Assembly: GCA_900540145.1 (NCBI GenBank)
Contig: UQEW01000006.1
Coordinates: 1-46,019 of the forward strand
Length of the DNA stretch: 46,019 nt
Reading direction: 5' to 3'
DNA from: an uncultured Eubacteriales bacterium
GTDB taxonomy: Bacteria > Bacillota > Clostridia > Peptostreptococcales > Anaerovoracaceae
Positions within the stretch are counted from its first letter, which is position 1, and each line of letters opens with the position of its first letter. The notes beneath the pieces were generated by a model that saw nothing but the letters and a program-made list of their open reading frames with translations, was not told where the DNA came from and did no database searches. This document shows, piece by piece, positions 8,559-15,923 of the stretch. The position numbers and the translations under genes are program-made.

Positions 8559-9542
8559 TTATTTAAGGCATGCCTTGAGAACTCTCTGAGCGTTTTCATA
8601 GCATATCTTTCTCACGGTTTCTTCCGAGAACTCCTTGTTCATCCTCTCGACCAGCTGCCCGAAACGCCCGTAATCTGATATTTCCACTCCGCAATCGATG
8701 CCGTCGAAATCTGAACCGATGGCCACATGCTCATCGCCCATGACGGAAATCATATATTTCATGTGCTCTAATATATCGTCTGTTTTGGAATAGTCGGAAT
8801 TTTCTTTCAAAAACGGCGCATAAAAGTTTACGCCTACCACTCCGTCATGTTCTGCGATACATTTGAGTTGGTCATCTGTGAGATTTCGTTGATTATTGCA
8901 CAGCGCCCTTGCGCACGAGTGAGACGCCACAAAAGGCTTGGTGCTGTATTTGGCAACATCGTAAAATCCGCCTTCCGACAGGTGAGAAACATCTATTATG
9001 ATTCCCAGCTGATTCATCCGTTTCACGGCTTCTATGCCGAAAGGTTTCAGCCCTCTGAGGTGTTCTTTTGCATCTAGGCTGTTAGGATAACCGCTGCTGT
9101 TTTCGCCGTTCCACGTAAGCGTAATAAGCCTTACGCCCTTTTCATATAAAGCGTCCAGCCTGTCTATATCGTCGTACAAAAGCTCTCCGTTCTCGATGGC
9201 TAAAAGGGACGACATCTTATGTTTTCTTTCGTTTTCTAAGATGTCATCATATGTAAGCACTCTGCCTATGATATCGTCGTTTTTATTTAATTCCCGTTCA
9301 TAAAAATCATATATCCGCAAAAACCTTTCATAGGCGTCGTTGGTCTGGCTGCTGATGTCGTTGCAATCCTCGCCTTCGTCATCAGACCAGCCGCTTGGCA
9401 TTAAAAATATGGCAAAGAACTGGACCAACGCGCCGTTGTTTTTCATCCGTTCAAGGTCTACGCTCAAAGCGTTCTTTCTAAGGGGTTCTTTTTTCGTGTA
9501 GCATTCCAGCAGTGTATCGCAATGCATATCTATTATGCGCAT
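8559..9542 (-). CDS. Membrane dipeptidase (peptidase M19, renal dipeptidase family)
   Basis: About 327 residues. Typical M19 metal-ligand segments are present: DMHCDTLLE at the N-terminus, LLAIENGE, a DVSHLS segment, VASHSCARAL and GSDFDGID. Enzymes of this family are zinc dipeptidases, some acting on D-amino-acid dipeptides or beta-lactams. No signal peptide is seen, so the protein is probably cytoplasmic. The frame is open to 9593, but GAGGAG just upstream of the ATG at 9542, and a promoter at 9584-9612, favour 9542. The transglutaminase-like gene follows by about 50 nt and may be co-transcribed. Confidence 0.9.
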   Translation of the reverse strand: MRIIDMHCDTLLECYTKKEPLRKNALSVDLERMKNNGALVQFFAIFLMPSGWSDDEGEDCNDISSQTNDAYERFLRIYDFYERELNKNDDIIGRVLTYDDILENERKHKMSSLLAIENGELLYDDIDRLDALYEKGVRLITLTWNGENSSGYPNSLDAKEHLRGLKPFGIEAVKRMNQLGIIIDVSHLSEGGFYDVAKYSTKPFVASHSCARALCNNQRNLTDDQLKCIAEHDGVVGVNFYAPFLKENSDYSKTDDILEHMKYMISVMGDEHVAIGSDFDGIDCGVEISDYGRFGQLVERMNKEFSEETVRKICYENAQRVLKACLK

Positions 9543-9583
9543 TTTTACTTCTCCTCTCCTAATCGTAAAGCGTTCATGAGATA

Positions 9584-9612
9584 ATATTAACACATTGTTT
9601 CGCCCGGCTCAA
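9584..9612 (-). promoter_or_regulatory. Probable sigma-A promoter of the dipeptidase gene
   Basis: Minus strand: TTGAGC (9607-9612), 17-bp spacer, TAATAT (9584-9589). The predicted start near 9577 gives a leader of about 35 nt before the ATG at 9542. Supported by motif match and position only. Confidence 0.55.
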
Positions 9613-9697
9613 CCGTAACAGCTGAGCGGAGTTTTCTAAACGGTTTGTGATGGCGGTACGTTTTGTTGCCAGGACACTGACGAGGATTCGCCTGAGG

Positions 9698-9800
9698 CGG
9701 CGCCGAGGTGATTTGCTGAAGGGGCGCCGGGTGGTTTGCTGAAGGGGCGCCGAGGTGATTTGCTGGAGGGGCGCCGAGGTGATTTGCTGGAGGGGCGCCG
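9698..9800. repeat. Four imperfect 24-bp tandem repeats
   Basis: The unit GGGCGCCGAGGTGATTTGCT plus four more bases occurs about four times in a row; one copy is a base shorter and more diverged. The repeat is GC-rich and contains the palindrome GGCGCC. The length change breaks any reading frame, so it is not a conserved coding repeat. It lies in a 684-bp stretch (9543-10226) with no convincing gene. Confidence 0.8.
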
Positions 9801-9802
9801 AA

Positions 9803-10058
9803 ATGTTGTATATTTTTATATTGGTTACGGAAAATTACAACATTTTGCCGAGCCGTCATCGGATCTACCGATGAAAAAGACAGCTATGTTGTAATTTCTT
9901 TAAAAATCAAAAAATCATACAACATTTTTAAAAAAATGTTGTATGAAATCTTAAAATTCAAAAAAATTACAACATAAGCTAATTACACCTTATATTTTTT
10001 ATGCCACTTTTATCTAAATGTTATAATATTTTCCGGTTTACAGCAAAATATACAACAT
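9803..10058. repeat. Cluster of seven TACAACAT/ATGTTGTA motifs in both orientations
   Basis: Copies start at 9803, 9836, 9886, 9918, 9936, 9968 and 10051; three are ATGTTGTA and four TACAACAT. Several extend to AAATTACAACAT or its complement, for example 9832-9843 and 9886-9897. Copies at 9918 and 9936 form a 14-bp hairpin (9916-9929 with 9932-9945, 2-nt loop). A separate 6-bp GC-rich hairpin lies at 9857-9873. This could be a multi-site operator, a replication- or partition-like iteron region, or the remnant of a palindromic mobile unit. Confidence 0.75.
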
Positions 10059-10226
10059 TACCGCGTTTTATGTGGTGCTCCATCAGATACGTGGAGGCGA
10101 CGGCCTATCCGTCTGTCCTGCTCACAGCCTGTCCATCAGTTTTGCTCACAGCGAGTCAGTCGGCCCCATTCGCACAGCCAATCAATCTGTTCTACACGGT
10201 CGGCAGTTCGCCTAACACAACTCCTG
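10059..10226. other. Gene-poor stretch after the DUF2130 gene
   Basis: No supported gene. Short direct repeats such as GCTCACAGC (twice near 10120-10150) are visible. No GC-rich hairpin with a T-run was found that would terminate the DUF2130 transcript. Confidence 0.4.
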
Positions 10227-11435
10227 TCACTCCGTCTCATCCAGTTCTGCAAACTTCTGCGCCATGGTCGGGTTGTTCCTGGTGAGCCGCTTGATGGTCA
10301 GGTCTTCGGCCTTGTTGTTGGCAAGGCGGAGATTGTTTTCTGAAGAAAGCAGGGCTTCCTTGGTCTTTTGCAGATGATCGATGGTCTTATCAATCTCTTC
10401 AATAGCCGTCTGGAATTTCTTGCTCGCCAGCTGATAATTGCGGGCAAATTTGGCCTTAAACTCGTTCAAGTCGTCCTCAAAATGAGTTATGTCTATGTTC
10501 TGCTCCCTGATCTGGGCCAGCTCGGTCCTGTACTTGAGCGAATTGAGGGCAGCGTTGCGCAGCACGGTGATGATTGGGATAAAAAACTGGGGCCGCACCA
10601 CATACATCTTGGGGTATTTGTAGGAGACATCGACAATACCCGAGTTATAAAACTCGTTGTCAGCTTCCAGCATCGTGACGAGGACGGCGTATTCGCAGTT
10701 CTTTTCCCGGCGGTCCTTGTCCAACTCCTTGAAAAAGTCCTCGTTCTTGTGCTTGGTGGCAGTGGTGTCCATCTCGTTTTTCATCTCGAACATTATGGAA
10801 ATGAACTCCACTCCGTCATCGGAGGCTTCGCGGTATATGAAATCGCCCTTGCTGCCGGTTCTGGCGTCATTGTCTTTTTCAAAATAGGCGTTCTGGAAAG
10901 CAGTAGCTCGCAGCTTGTTGAACTCGGTCTCGCAGTGCTGCTCAAGGCTTTCTCCGATCATCTTGGTGGACTGACGGGCCTTGAAATCTTTGTAATAAGC
11001 GATTTCCTCGTCTTTTTGCCTGAGCTCAGCGGTGTGCTGCTCAGAAAGGGCTTTTTCTTTGAGTTCCCACTGGGTGGTTTCCAGCTGAAGTTGGTTTTTG
11101 AGTTCTAAGATGGTCTTTTCATGTTCCTGCACAGCGGTCTTGACGGTCAGGTCAGTGCTGTTTTTAGTGATCTCGATCTGGCTCTTGAGGTGAGCGATCT
11201 CCAGATCTTTTTCCGCCAACTCCCGTTCCTTGTCGGCAAGGGCTTTTTCGTTCTGAGAGCGAGTCTCAATCACAGCCACTTTGACCGCCGAATCTTTTTC
11301 GTTGTTATATACCTGTTCACGCTGGGCGATCTCTTTTTCAAACTCCTTGTCACGGACCTGTCTGACTATGGCCGCATAGCCGGCTTCGTCCACCTGAAAA
11401 ATCTTGCCGCAGTTGGGGCATTTTATTTCCTGCAT
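10227..11435 (-). CDS. DUF2130 domain protein, predicted restriction-endonuclease-like fold
   Basis: 402 residues. It starts with a zinc-finger-like CPNC pair, followed by a long coiled coil rich in Glu, Lys and Gln (about 28-155), then the conserved DUF2130 core (about 160-310). That core has GDFIYRE and, about 20 residues later, FEMKNE, an acidic-ExK arrangement that suggests a PD-(D/E)XK nuclease-like fold. The C-terminus is again helical. The biochemical role of the family is not established to my knowledge. The start ATG has a clean AAGGAGG site. It lies directly downstream of the BrxL operon in the same direction but may have its own promoter (11455-11483), so membership in that system is open. 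Confidence 0.82.
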   Translation of the reverse strand: MQEIKCPNCGKIFQVDEAGYAAIVRQVRDKEFEKEIAQREQVYNNEKDSAVKVAVIETRSQNEKALADKERELAEKDLEIAHLKSQIEITKNSTDLTVKTAVQEHEKTILELKNQLQLETTQWELKEKALSEQHTAELRQKDEEIAYYKDFKARQSTKMIGESLEQHCETEFNKLRATAFQNAYFEKDNDARTGSKGDFIYREASDDGVEFISIMFEMKNEMDTTATKHKNEDFFKELDKDRREKNCEYAVLVTMLEADNEFYNSGIVDVSYKYPKMYVVRPQFFIPIITVLRNAALNSLKYRTELAQIREQNIDITHFEDDLNEFKAKFARNYQLASKKFQTAIEEIDKTIDHLQKTKEALLSSENNLRLANNKAEDLTIKRLTRNNPTMAQKFAELDETE

Positions 11436-11454
11436 AGTGTACCTCCTTGTTTAC

Positions 11455-11483
11455 TATATAATAGCTATACCACTTAACATCAA
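11455..11483 (-). promoter_or_regulatory. Possible promoter of the DUF2130 gene
   Basis: Minus strand TTGATG (11478-11483), 17-bp spacer, TATATA (11455-11460). The predicted start falls almost on the ribosome site, which is unusually close, so confidence is limited. Confidence 0.35.
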
Positions 11484-11492
11484 AAATTGTAT

Positions 11493-12932
11493 CTACTTAA
11501 GCCGCCACAAGGCTGGACGGATGCCGCATGGTAATACCGGTTCCTCTCCATCCTCTATGAATCCCATCGCATCGACATAAATATATCCATCAGATCCACC
11601 AGTACGCAGCATCCAGCAGCCGGTAACATCAGCCTCCGGAAAGTCTGCCTCATCTGCAAATAAATATACAGCTGATCGCAGGCCTTTCGAGAAAGCAAAA
11701 GGGGTTCCCTCGGCTAATATATCGTCTTCAGCCTCATCAAAATATTGTTTAAGTTCTTTGAGACTGAGAAGGAAGACGGCGTCTTCCGTCGTACCGCACC
11801 ATCTCATGCCATGGGCCGAATTACTGCCATGCTTTACTGAAACGATTTTTTCTCTTTCTTTTTTTGAAAACACTTCGTTTATGAATTCCGTGTTAAGCCA
11901 TTCCCTAATAGTTGAGTCCTCCCAGATAGGCAGGTTATTCATGGACGAATCGTTGTAGACCCTATAATCAAGTATATATCTACTAATCAACAGCTCTTTG
12001 TCTTTTTTATCATCTAATACAATCCATTCAATTGGCTGTCTGTCTTTGAGGTCTGATGAGTTTTGTGGATATTTTCCAAAAAAGACCGTATTCAAGAGCT
12101 TGTCGTCAAGACTAATTTCTTTGTCTTCTGTTGGCGTTGTTTCTGCCGGATTTTGAGAGTTTCTCCACTTCTGAAATTCTATATCAGAAACAATCATTAC
12201 AGGTTTACCCTTCTGTTTATATTCGATGGCATATTGTAGTTTTTTACTATGTTCTGCATAATTGTTCTCCAAGCCTATAATGACAAGAGCTGTATTTCCA
12301 CTTATATTACGCGCTATTATTCCGCCTTCTGATTTAATAAAGTCTTCAATCTCTTCTCTATCATAATAAAAGTCACCTGTTGGCGCTATTCGCTTTCCGT
12401 TTATAGAAAACCCTTTTAAATCACCTGCAGTAGAAAGGTACTTCTCATATTGAACTGGTGCATGTCTATCTTCAGGCACATAGTTAGCAATATATACGCC
12501 TATAAGCCTTAATATTTCCGGATTGGCTTCTTCAATAGGAATATCCCACCTTTTAAGTACATCTTTCAATTCTATTGTACCGTCAGCATAATCGTCCTCC
12601 AAATCTGGAAGATTACCTTTTATATGATAGATCATGGGCGTCTTCTTTTTAGTTGATTCTCCAAGATAGATCCATGTGTCGCAATCACCTGTAGACGAAT
12701 GCTCCCGTTCCGCTATGATAAAGGCTTTATCTTCAAGTAAATCTATCAACGAATAAAAGATATCATCCACATACCATGCCTCAATCAAATCATCCTCTCC
12801 TGAAAACCAGGTTTCGGTTTGTCCCAAGAAATATCTTCCACCCATTGATAACGGGATGTCCGCTTTTTTAATAATGTCCCAGTATTTTTTATTCGTTACC
12901 CTGATTTCTATTGAGCTTGACCAATACGACAT
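11493..12932 (-). CDS. BRCT domain plus DUF6273 protein, last gene of the BrxL operon
   Basis: 479 residues in three parts. The N-terminal region (about 1-165) is unrecognised, with strand-rich sequence. A BRCT-like domain spans about 176-257 (GKRIAPTGDFYYDREEIEDF, then GGIIARNISGNTALVIIG and a terminal IVSDIEFQKW), close to the BRCT of NAD-dependent DNA ligases and exonuclease-like proteins, which bind DNA ends or partner proteins. A DUF6273-like domain spans about 283-476 (FFGKYPQ, PIEWIVLD, WEDSTIREWLN, GCWMLRTGG, CGIRPALW). It has a strong GAGGAGG ribosome site at 8 nt and lies 32 nt after the SIR2-like gene. Domain calls are by eye; the role is unknown. It is the seventh and last gene of the run. 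Confidence 0.75.
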   Translation of the reverse strand: MSYWSSSIEIRVTNKKYWDIIKKADIPLSMGGRYFLGQTETWFSGEDDLIEAWYVDDIFYSLIDLLEDKAFIIAEREHSSTGDCDTWIYLGESTKKKTPMIYHIKGNLPDLEDDYADGTIELKDVLKRWDIPIEEANPEILRLIGVYIANYVPEDRHAPVQYEKYLSTAGDLKGFSINGKRIAPTGDFYYDREEIEDFIKSEGGIIARNISGNTALVIIGLENNYAEHSKKLQYAIEYKQKGKPVMIVSDIEFQKWRNSQNPAETTPTEDKEISLDDKLLNTVFFGKYPQNSSDLKDRQPIEWIVLDDKKDKELLISRYILDYRVYNDSSMNNLPIWEDSTIREWLNTEFINEVFSKKEREKIVSVKHGSNSAHGMRWCGTTEDAVFLLSLKELKQYFDEAEDDILAEGTPFAFSKGLRSAVYLFADEADFPEADVTGCWMLRTGGSDGYIYVDAMGFIEDGEEPVLPCGIRPALWRLK

Positions 12933-12964
12933 GAAAATTACCTCCTCTTATTTTGTTCCATTTA

Positions 12965-14221
12965 TTATAGCTTTAACTTTAATTCTTCTATAAAGTCTAG
13001 AAACTCCATAGAAGGTTTAACAACAATTTTATTTTTTCCGCCTAATATTGCACTAATCTCATTTTCTCTCTTTTTATAGTCTTTTTCCTTCTTTTTACTA
13101 TCTGCATGAATAAAGTAAACAATCTTAGGATGCCTGAGATCATGTGAGTTCTGCTCTCTAAGCATATTGATAATATGCTCATCATCTGAATTCAACCCAT
13201 ACCCTAGTACCACAATATATTCTGAAGTTTCAAAATCATCGTTGGCCGCTGCGAACTGTTTAATCTGATATGGTGAAATGATGGGTTTCACACCGCTTTG
13301 GATCAAAATATAAGGAAATATCCTATCTTCCTCCGTAAACTCTTCTATATGTTTTATTTGTTTATCAGTAACACTCTCAAATAATTCCAGTTTTCCGTGT
13401 AGATGGCTTATTCTTACGCCGCTTTTTTTCATCCTGCCCTCAATAATTCGCTCGAGGATTTTAGTATAGTTACAAGTAACAATAGCTATTTCGTTATGCC
13501 CTTCTCTTTCTCCAGCATTTTTTTCTTTAATATACTTGATCAGATCCGTTATCTGCCCATAATATGTATCCTCAATATTCGTTTGCCCAATGATCTTTTC
13601 GTATACGTCTTCTATCCATTGAGCAAAGGTTTTCCTATATTCTAATGGATTGCCATTGGTAAGCGCTGGCAGCGCACTTCCAGCAGCTGCACTCAGACCT
13701 TCTACGATGCTTTTATACGCGGCAAAATATATTTTTACTATACGCCCAACTTCGCTTCTGTATTTTTCCGGCTTCCTTAAATAATTGAAATATGAATCAA
13801 GGAAACTGCAAAAACTAACATGACGCAAAAATCCGTCTATAACCTCATCATTTGAATTCAATTCGAGTTTACTATATATCTTGTCGTAAAATAATTTACG
13901 AAACATCTCATAATGGCTTTCTGTCACATCGTCGTCTTTTCTTCTATATGCACAATAACATTCAATCACTTCCTTATCGGCGTTATCAAATCCAAATTTA
14001 TCCACGCCATTTTCTACTATGGTTTGATATAGAATGTTAGTGCTATTGCTTTTGATGATCTTCCCTGATGGAAAAATGAAGGCATCTCTCTTGTTAAAGT
14101 GTCCAGCAAATTCCTTTACACCATCGGCTGCAAGAATTTGTTTTTTGAAATCCACACCAGATGGGAGTTCAAATTGATCTTTTCCTTCACATCCTGCACC
14201 AATTAAAAATGTGACTTTCAT
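12965..14221 (-). CDS. SIR2-like (SIR2_2) domain protein, putative NAD-consuming effector
   Basis: About 418 residues. The SIR2/Rossmann signatures are in order: N-terminal FLIGAGCE (NAD-binding GAG motif), IVTCNYTKILE (counterpart of the TTNYD motif), ISHLHGKLELF (catalytic-type histidine) and VVLGYGLNSDDEHI near the end. The long helical insert between the first and second motifs is typical of bacterial defence-type SIR2 proteins, several of which kill infected cells by degrading NAD+. The frame opens at a TTG (14245) overlapping the ParB-like stop; the ATG at 14221 puts the SIR2 fold at the very N-terminus and has AAGGAG 12 nt upstream, so I prefer it. Effector function is inferred from the family. 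Confidence 0.82.
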   Translation of the reverse strand: MKVTFLIGAGCEGKDQFELPSGVDFKKQILAADGVKEFAGHFNKRDAFIFPSGKIIKSNSTNILYQTIVENGVDKFGFDNADKEVIECYCAYRRKDDDVTESHYEMFRKLFYDKIYSKLELNSNDEVIDGFLRHVSFCSFLDSYFNYLRKPEKYRSEVGRIVKIYFAAYKSIVEGLSAAAGSALPALTNGNPLEYRKTFAQWIEDVYEKIIGQTNIEDTYYGQITDLIKYIKEKNAGEREGHNEIAIVTCNYTKILERIIEGRMKKSGVRISHLHGKLELFESVTDKQIKHIEEFTEEDRIFPYILIQSGVKPIISPYQIKQFAAANDDFETSEYIVVLGYGLNSDDEHIINMLREQNSHDLRHPKIVYFIHADSKKKEKDYKKRENEISAILGGKNKIVVKPSMEFLDFIEELKLKL

Positions 14222-14241
14222 GGTTATATTTGGCTCCTTAC

Positions 14242-15921
14242 TCAAAACCCAAAATCTACATTAAAAGCTATATCTACCTTGTATGGAATTAATTGCTGGA
14301 GTTCATCTATACTGTCGTTTTGTGATTGAATGGCCAAAAAGCATTGTTTTTGCGATGTTACAACTGGCGACAGTAAAAAAGTGACTTTTGTCTTGTCGTC
14401 AGCGGAAACATACAATTCCTTTATATCACTGATAACCTCGTTATTTTCATCAATGAAAAATGCTCTGTTTGTACAATTTGTCTTCTGCTCGCCATGCACA
14501 TGGCCGGCTCTAAACTCCAATGTTATACTCAAACTCGTGATCGTTTGGTCTAATGTCAGACATTCTAGAATCGGCTCATCAATATGCCTCTTGGCTATGT
14601 AAAATCTTGGCTTAGCCTGCTTTACGCTTAATGTCTTGCTTATAACCGTATTGGCTTGCCCTTCTTCTTGTTTGGTATTTTGCTGATCCTTTGCTGCATT
14701 ACTTTCATCTTCATCCAATATTTCGTCAAACCTGTCTACTACAGCGCTCAGCCTTGTTATCTGTCCTCTCAGATTTTCTTTTTCATTTTCGGTCAGTTTT
14801 TCAAAAATATTGGTATCAACATCTTTTAAAAGAGTAATGCTTTTGGATACGATACGGGAAGGCCTGTTCCTCGTTTCATGTTTCCTCGCCTTTAACAGGG
14901 ATTTGTCCAGGGAAAGTTGTAAAGTTTCTGCTGCATCTTCATGATTGTTGACAAAGAAATCCAGGCCGCCTTTATCTTTAGGGGCTGCTTCCTCCAGCTC
15001 ATCGTGGATTATTCCAGCAATTCGTTCCTGGTCCTTAATATATGTCGCGAAGAAGCCCGTTGACATCATCTGACCAAGTTCTCGTATATATTTTCTGCTG
15101 TCTCCTATCGTTTTCATAAAGATATTTGTAAAGACAACATTTTTTACTCTTTGCTGCATTTCAAGCGTGGCGCACCTGTGCAATAAAGTCTGAAGATCAG
15201 ATATTACAGATACTATCTGATAGTCTCGAGCGATATGATATTGTTTCGGCATATTTATGTATTCCAGAAACTCTATCATAAGCATGGCAGCCTCAAGTCT
15301 CTTTTTTACTTCATAAACGGTTTCATTTGTACTGTAAGCATACTCCTCTACCGTAAGTAGTTCTGTTTCAATAATATCCTGATATATTCCTACCAGACGG
15401 TCGATAGGATTATAATCTATCTTTTTCTCTTCTCCGTGTTGAATGGCAAGTTCGAGCATTTTTATCTGTTTTTTATCAGCTTCCATGCTCGTGTCTAAGA
15501 TTACCGTTTCAAACCAGTTAAATTCCTCCTTTTCTTTGGATAACCTGCGCAAACATGTAAATCTTCGATTGCCATCTATTACTCTCCCATCTGCCAAGAT
15601 CACTCCAGGTTCTCTCTGATGAACAAGTGCAATGTTCATCTGTGTCTTTTCAATCGCCGACTCGTTGCTTTGGATTATAAACTGTTCGATAATGCTGTTA
15701 TATGCTTCTCTGCTCATCTCCCGAAAAGCATGATCTCCATATTCGCTTTTATATTGACTCATCCATGTAGCTATACGATCGTTTTGATCATTATAAAAAA
15801 GCTGATCAAGCCTGACCCTATATACGGGATATGCGTTTGTCACTCCGTCTATGGTGAGTTTTCTGCTTAACTGCGTCTTTTGTACGATTTCGTTGTTCAT
15901 TTCTTGTAACAGATTGATCAT
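14242..15921 (-). CDS. ParB/sulfiredoxin-like domain protein with C-terminal domain shared with the LRR protein
   Basis: About 559 residues. A ParB N-terminal-like domain lies at about 34-165, with the signature DGRVIDGNRRFTCLRRL (113-129), related to the nucleotide-binding motif of ParB/Srx proteins. The middle is helical. A variable linker rich in Gln, Asn and Glu (about 405-435) precedes a C-terminal domain (about 439-561). That domain ends IPYKVDIAFNVDFGF and is clearly related to the C-terminus of the LRR protein in this operon (VPYKINIEFAAEFDF). No ParA is nearby, so this is not a chromosome partition gene. An ATG at 15927 overlaps the previous stop, but GAGGAG is better spaced (8 nt) for the ATG at 15921. 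Confidence 0.78.
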   Translation of the reverse strand: MINLLQEMNNEIVQKTQLSRKLTIDGVTNAYPVYRVRLDQLFYNDQNDRIATWMSQYKSEYGDHAFREMSREAYNSIIEQFIIQSNESAIEKTQMNIALVHQREPGVILADGRVIDGNRRFTCLRRLSKEKEEFNWFETVILDTSMEADKKQIKMLELAIQHGEEKKIDYNPIDRLVGIYQDIIETELLTVEEYAYSTNETVYEVKKRLEAAMLMIEFLEYINMPKQYHIARDYQIVSVISDLQTLLHRCATLEMQQRVKNVVFTNIFMKTIGDSRKYIRELGQMMSTGFFATYIKDQERIAGIIHDELEEAAPKDKGGLDFFVNNHEDAAETLQLSLDKSLLKARKHETRNRPSRIVSKSITLLKDVDTNIFEKLTENEKENLRGQITRLSAVVDRFDEILDEDESNAAKDQQNTKQEEGQANTVISKTLSVKQAKPRFYIAKRHIDEPILECLTLDQTITSLSITLEFRAGHVHGEQKTNCTNRAFFIDENNEVISDIKELYVSADDKTKVTFLLSPVVTSQKQCFLAIQSQNDSIDELQQLIPYKVDIAFNVDFGF

Positions 15922-15923
15922 AT

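Noticed and set aside
9698..9800. CRISPR array
   Set aside because: The 24-bp repeats are directly adjacent with no spacers, and no cas gene is nearby.
9587..9859. Small repetitive protein (APPANHLG repeats) on the minus strand
   Set aside because: It is a translation of the tandem DNA repeat. One copy is out of frame length, there is no credible ribosome site, and the start lies in the motif array.
10368..11108. 246-codon plus-strand open frame inside the DUF2130 gene
   Set aside because: It is the reverse complement of a coiled-coil coding region, giving a low-complexity Leu/Val/Gly protein without a ribosome site.
14242..15921. Chromosome or plasmid partition (parABS) locus
   Set aside because: The ParB-like motif is real, but there is no ParA, no parS consensus near it, and the rest of the protein and its operon do not resemble partition genes.
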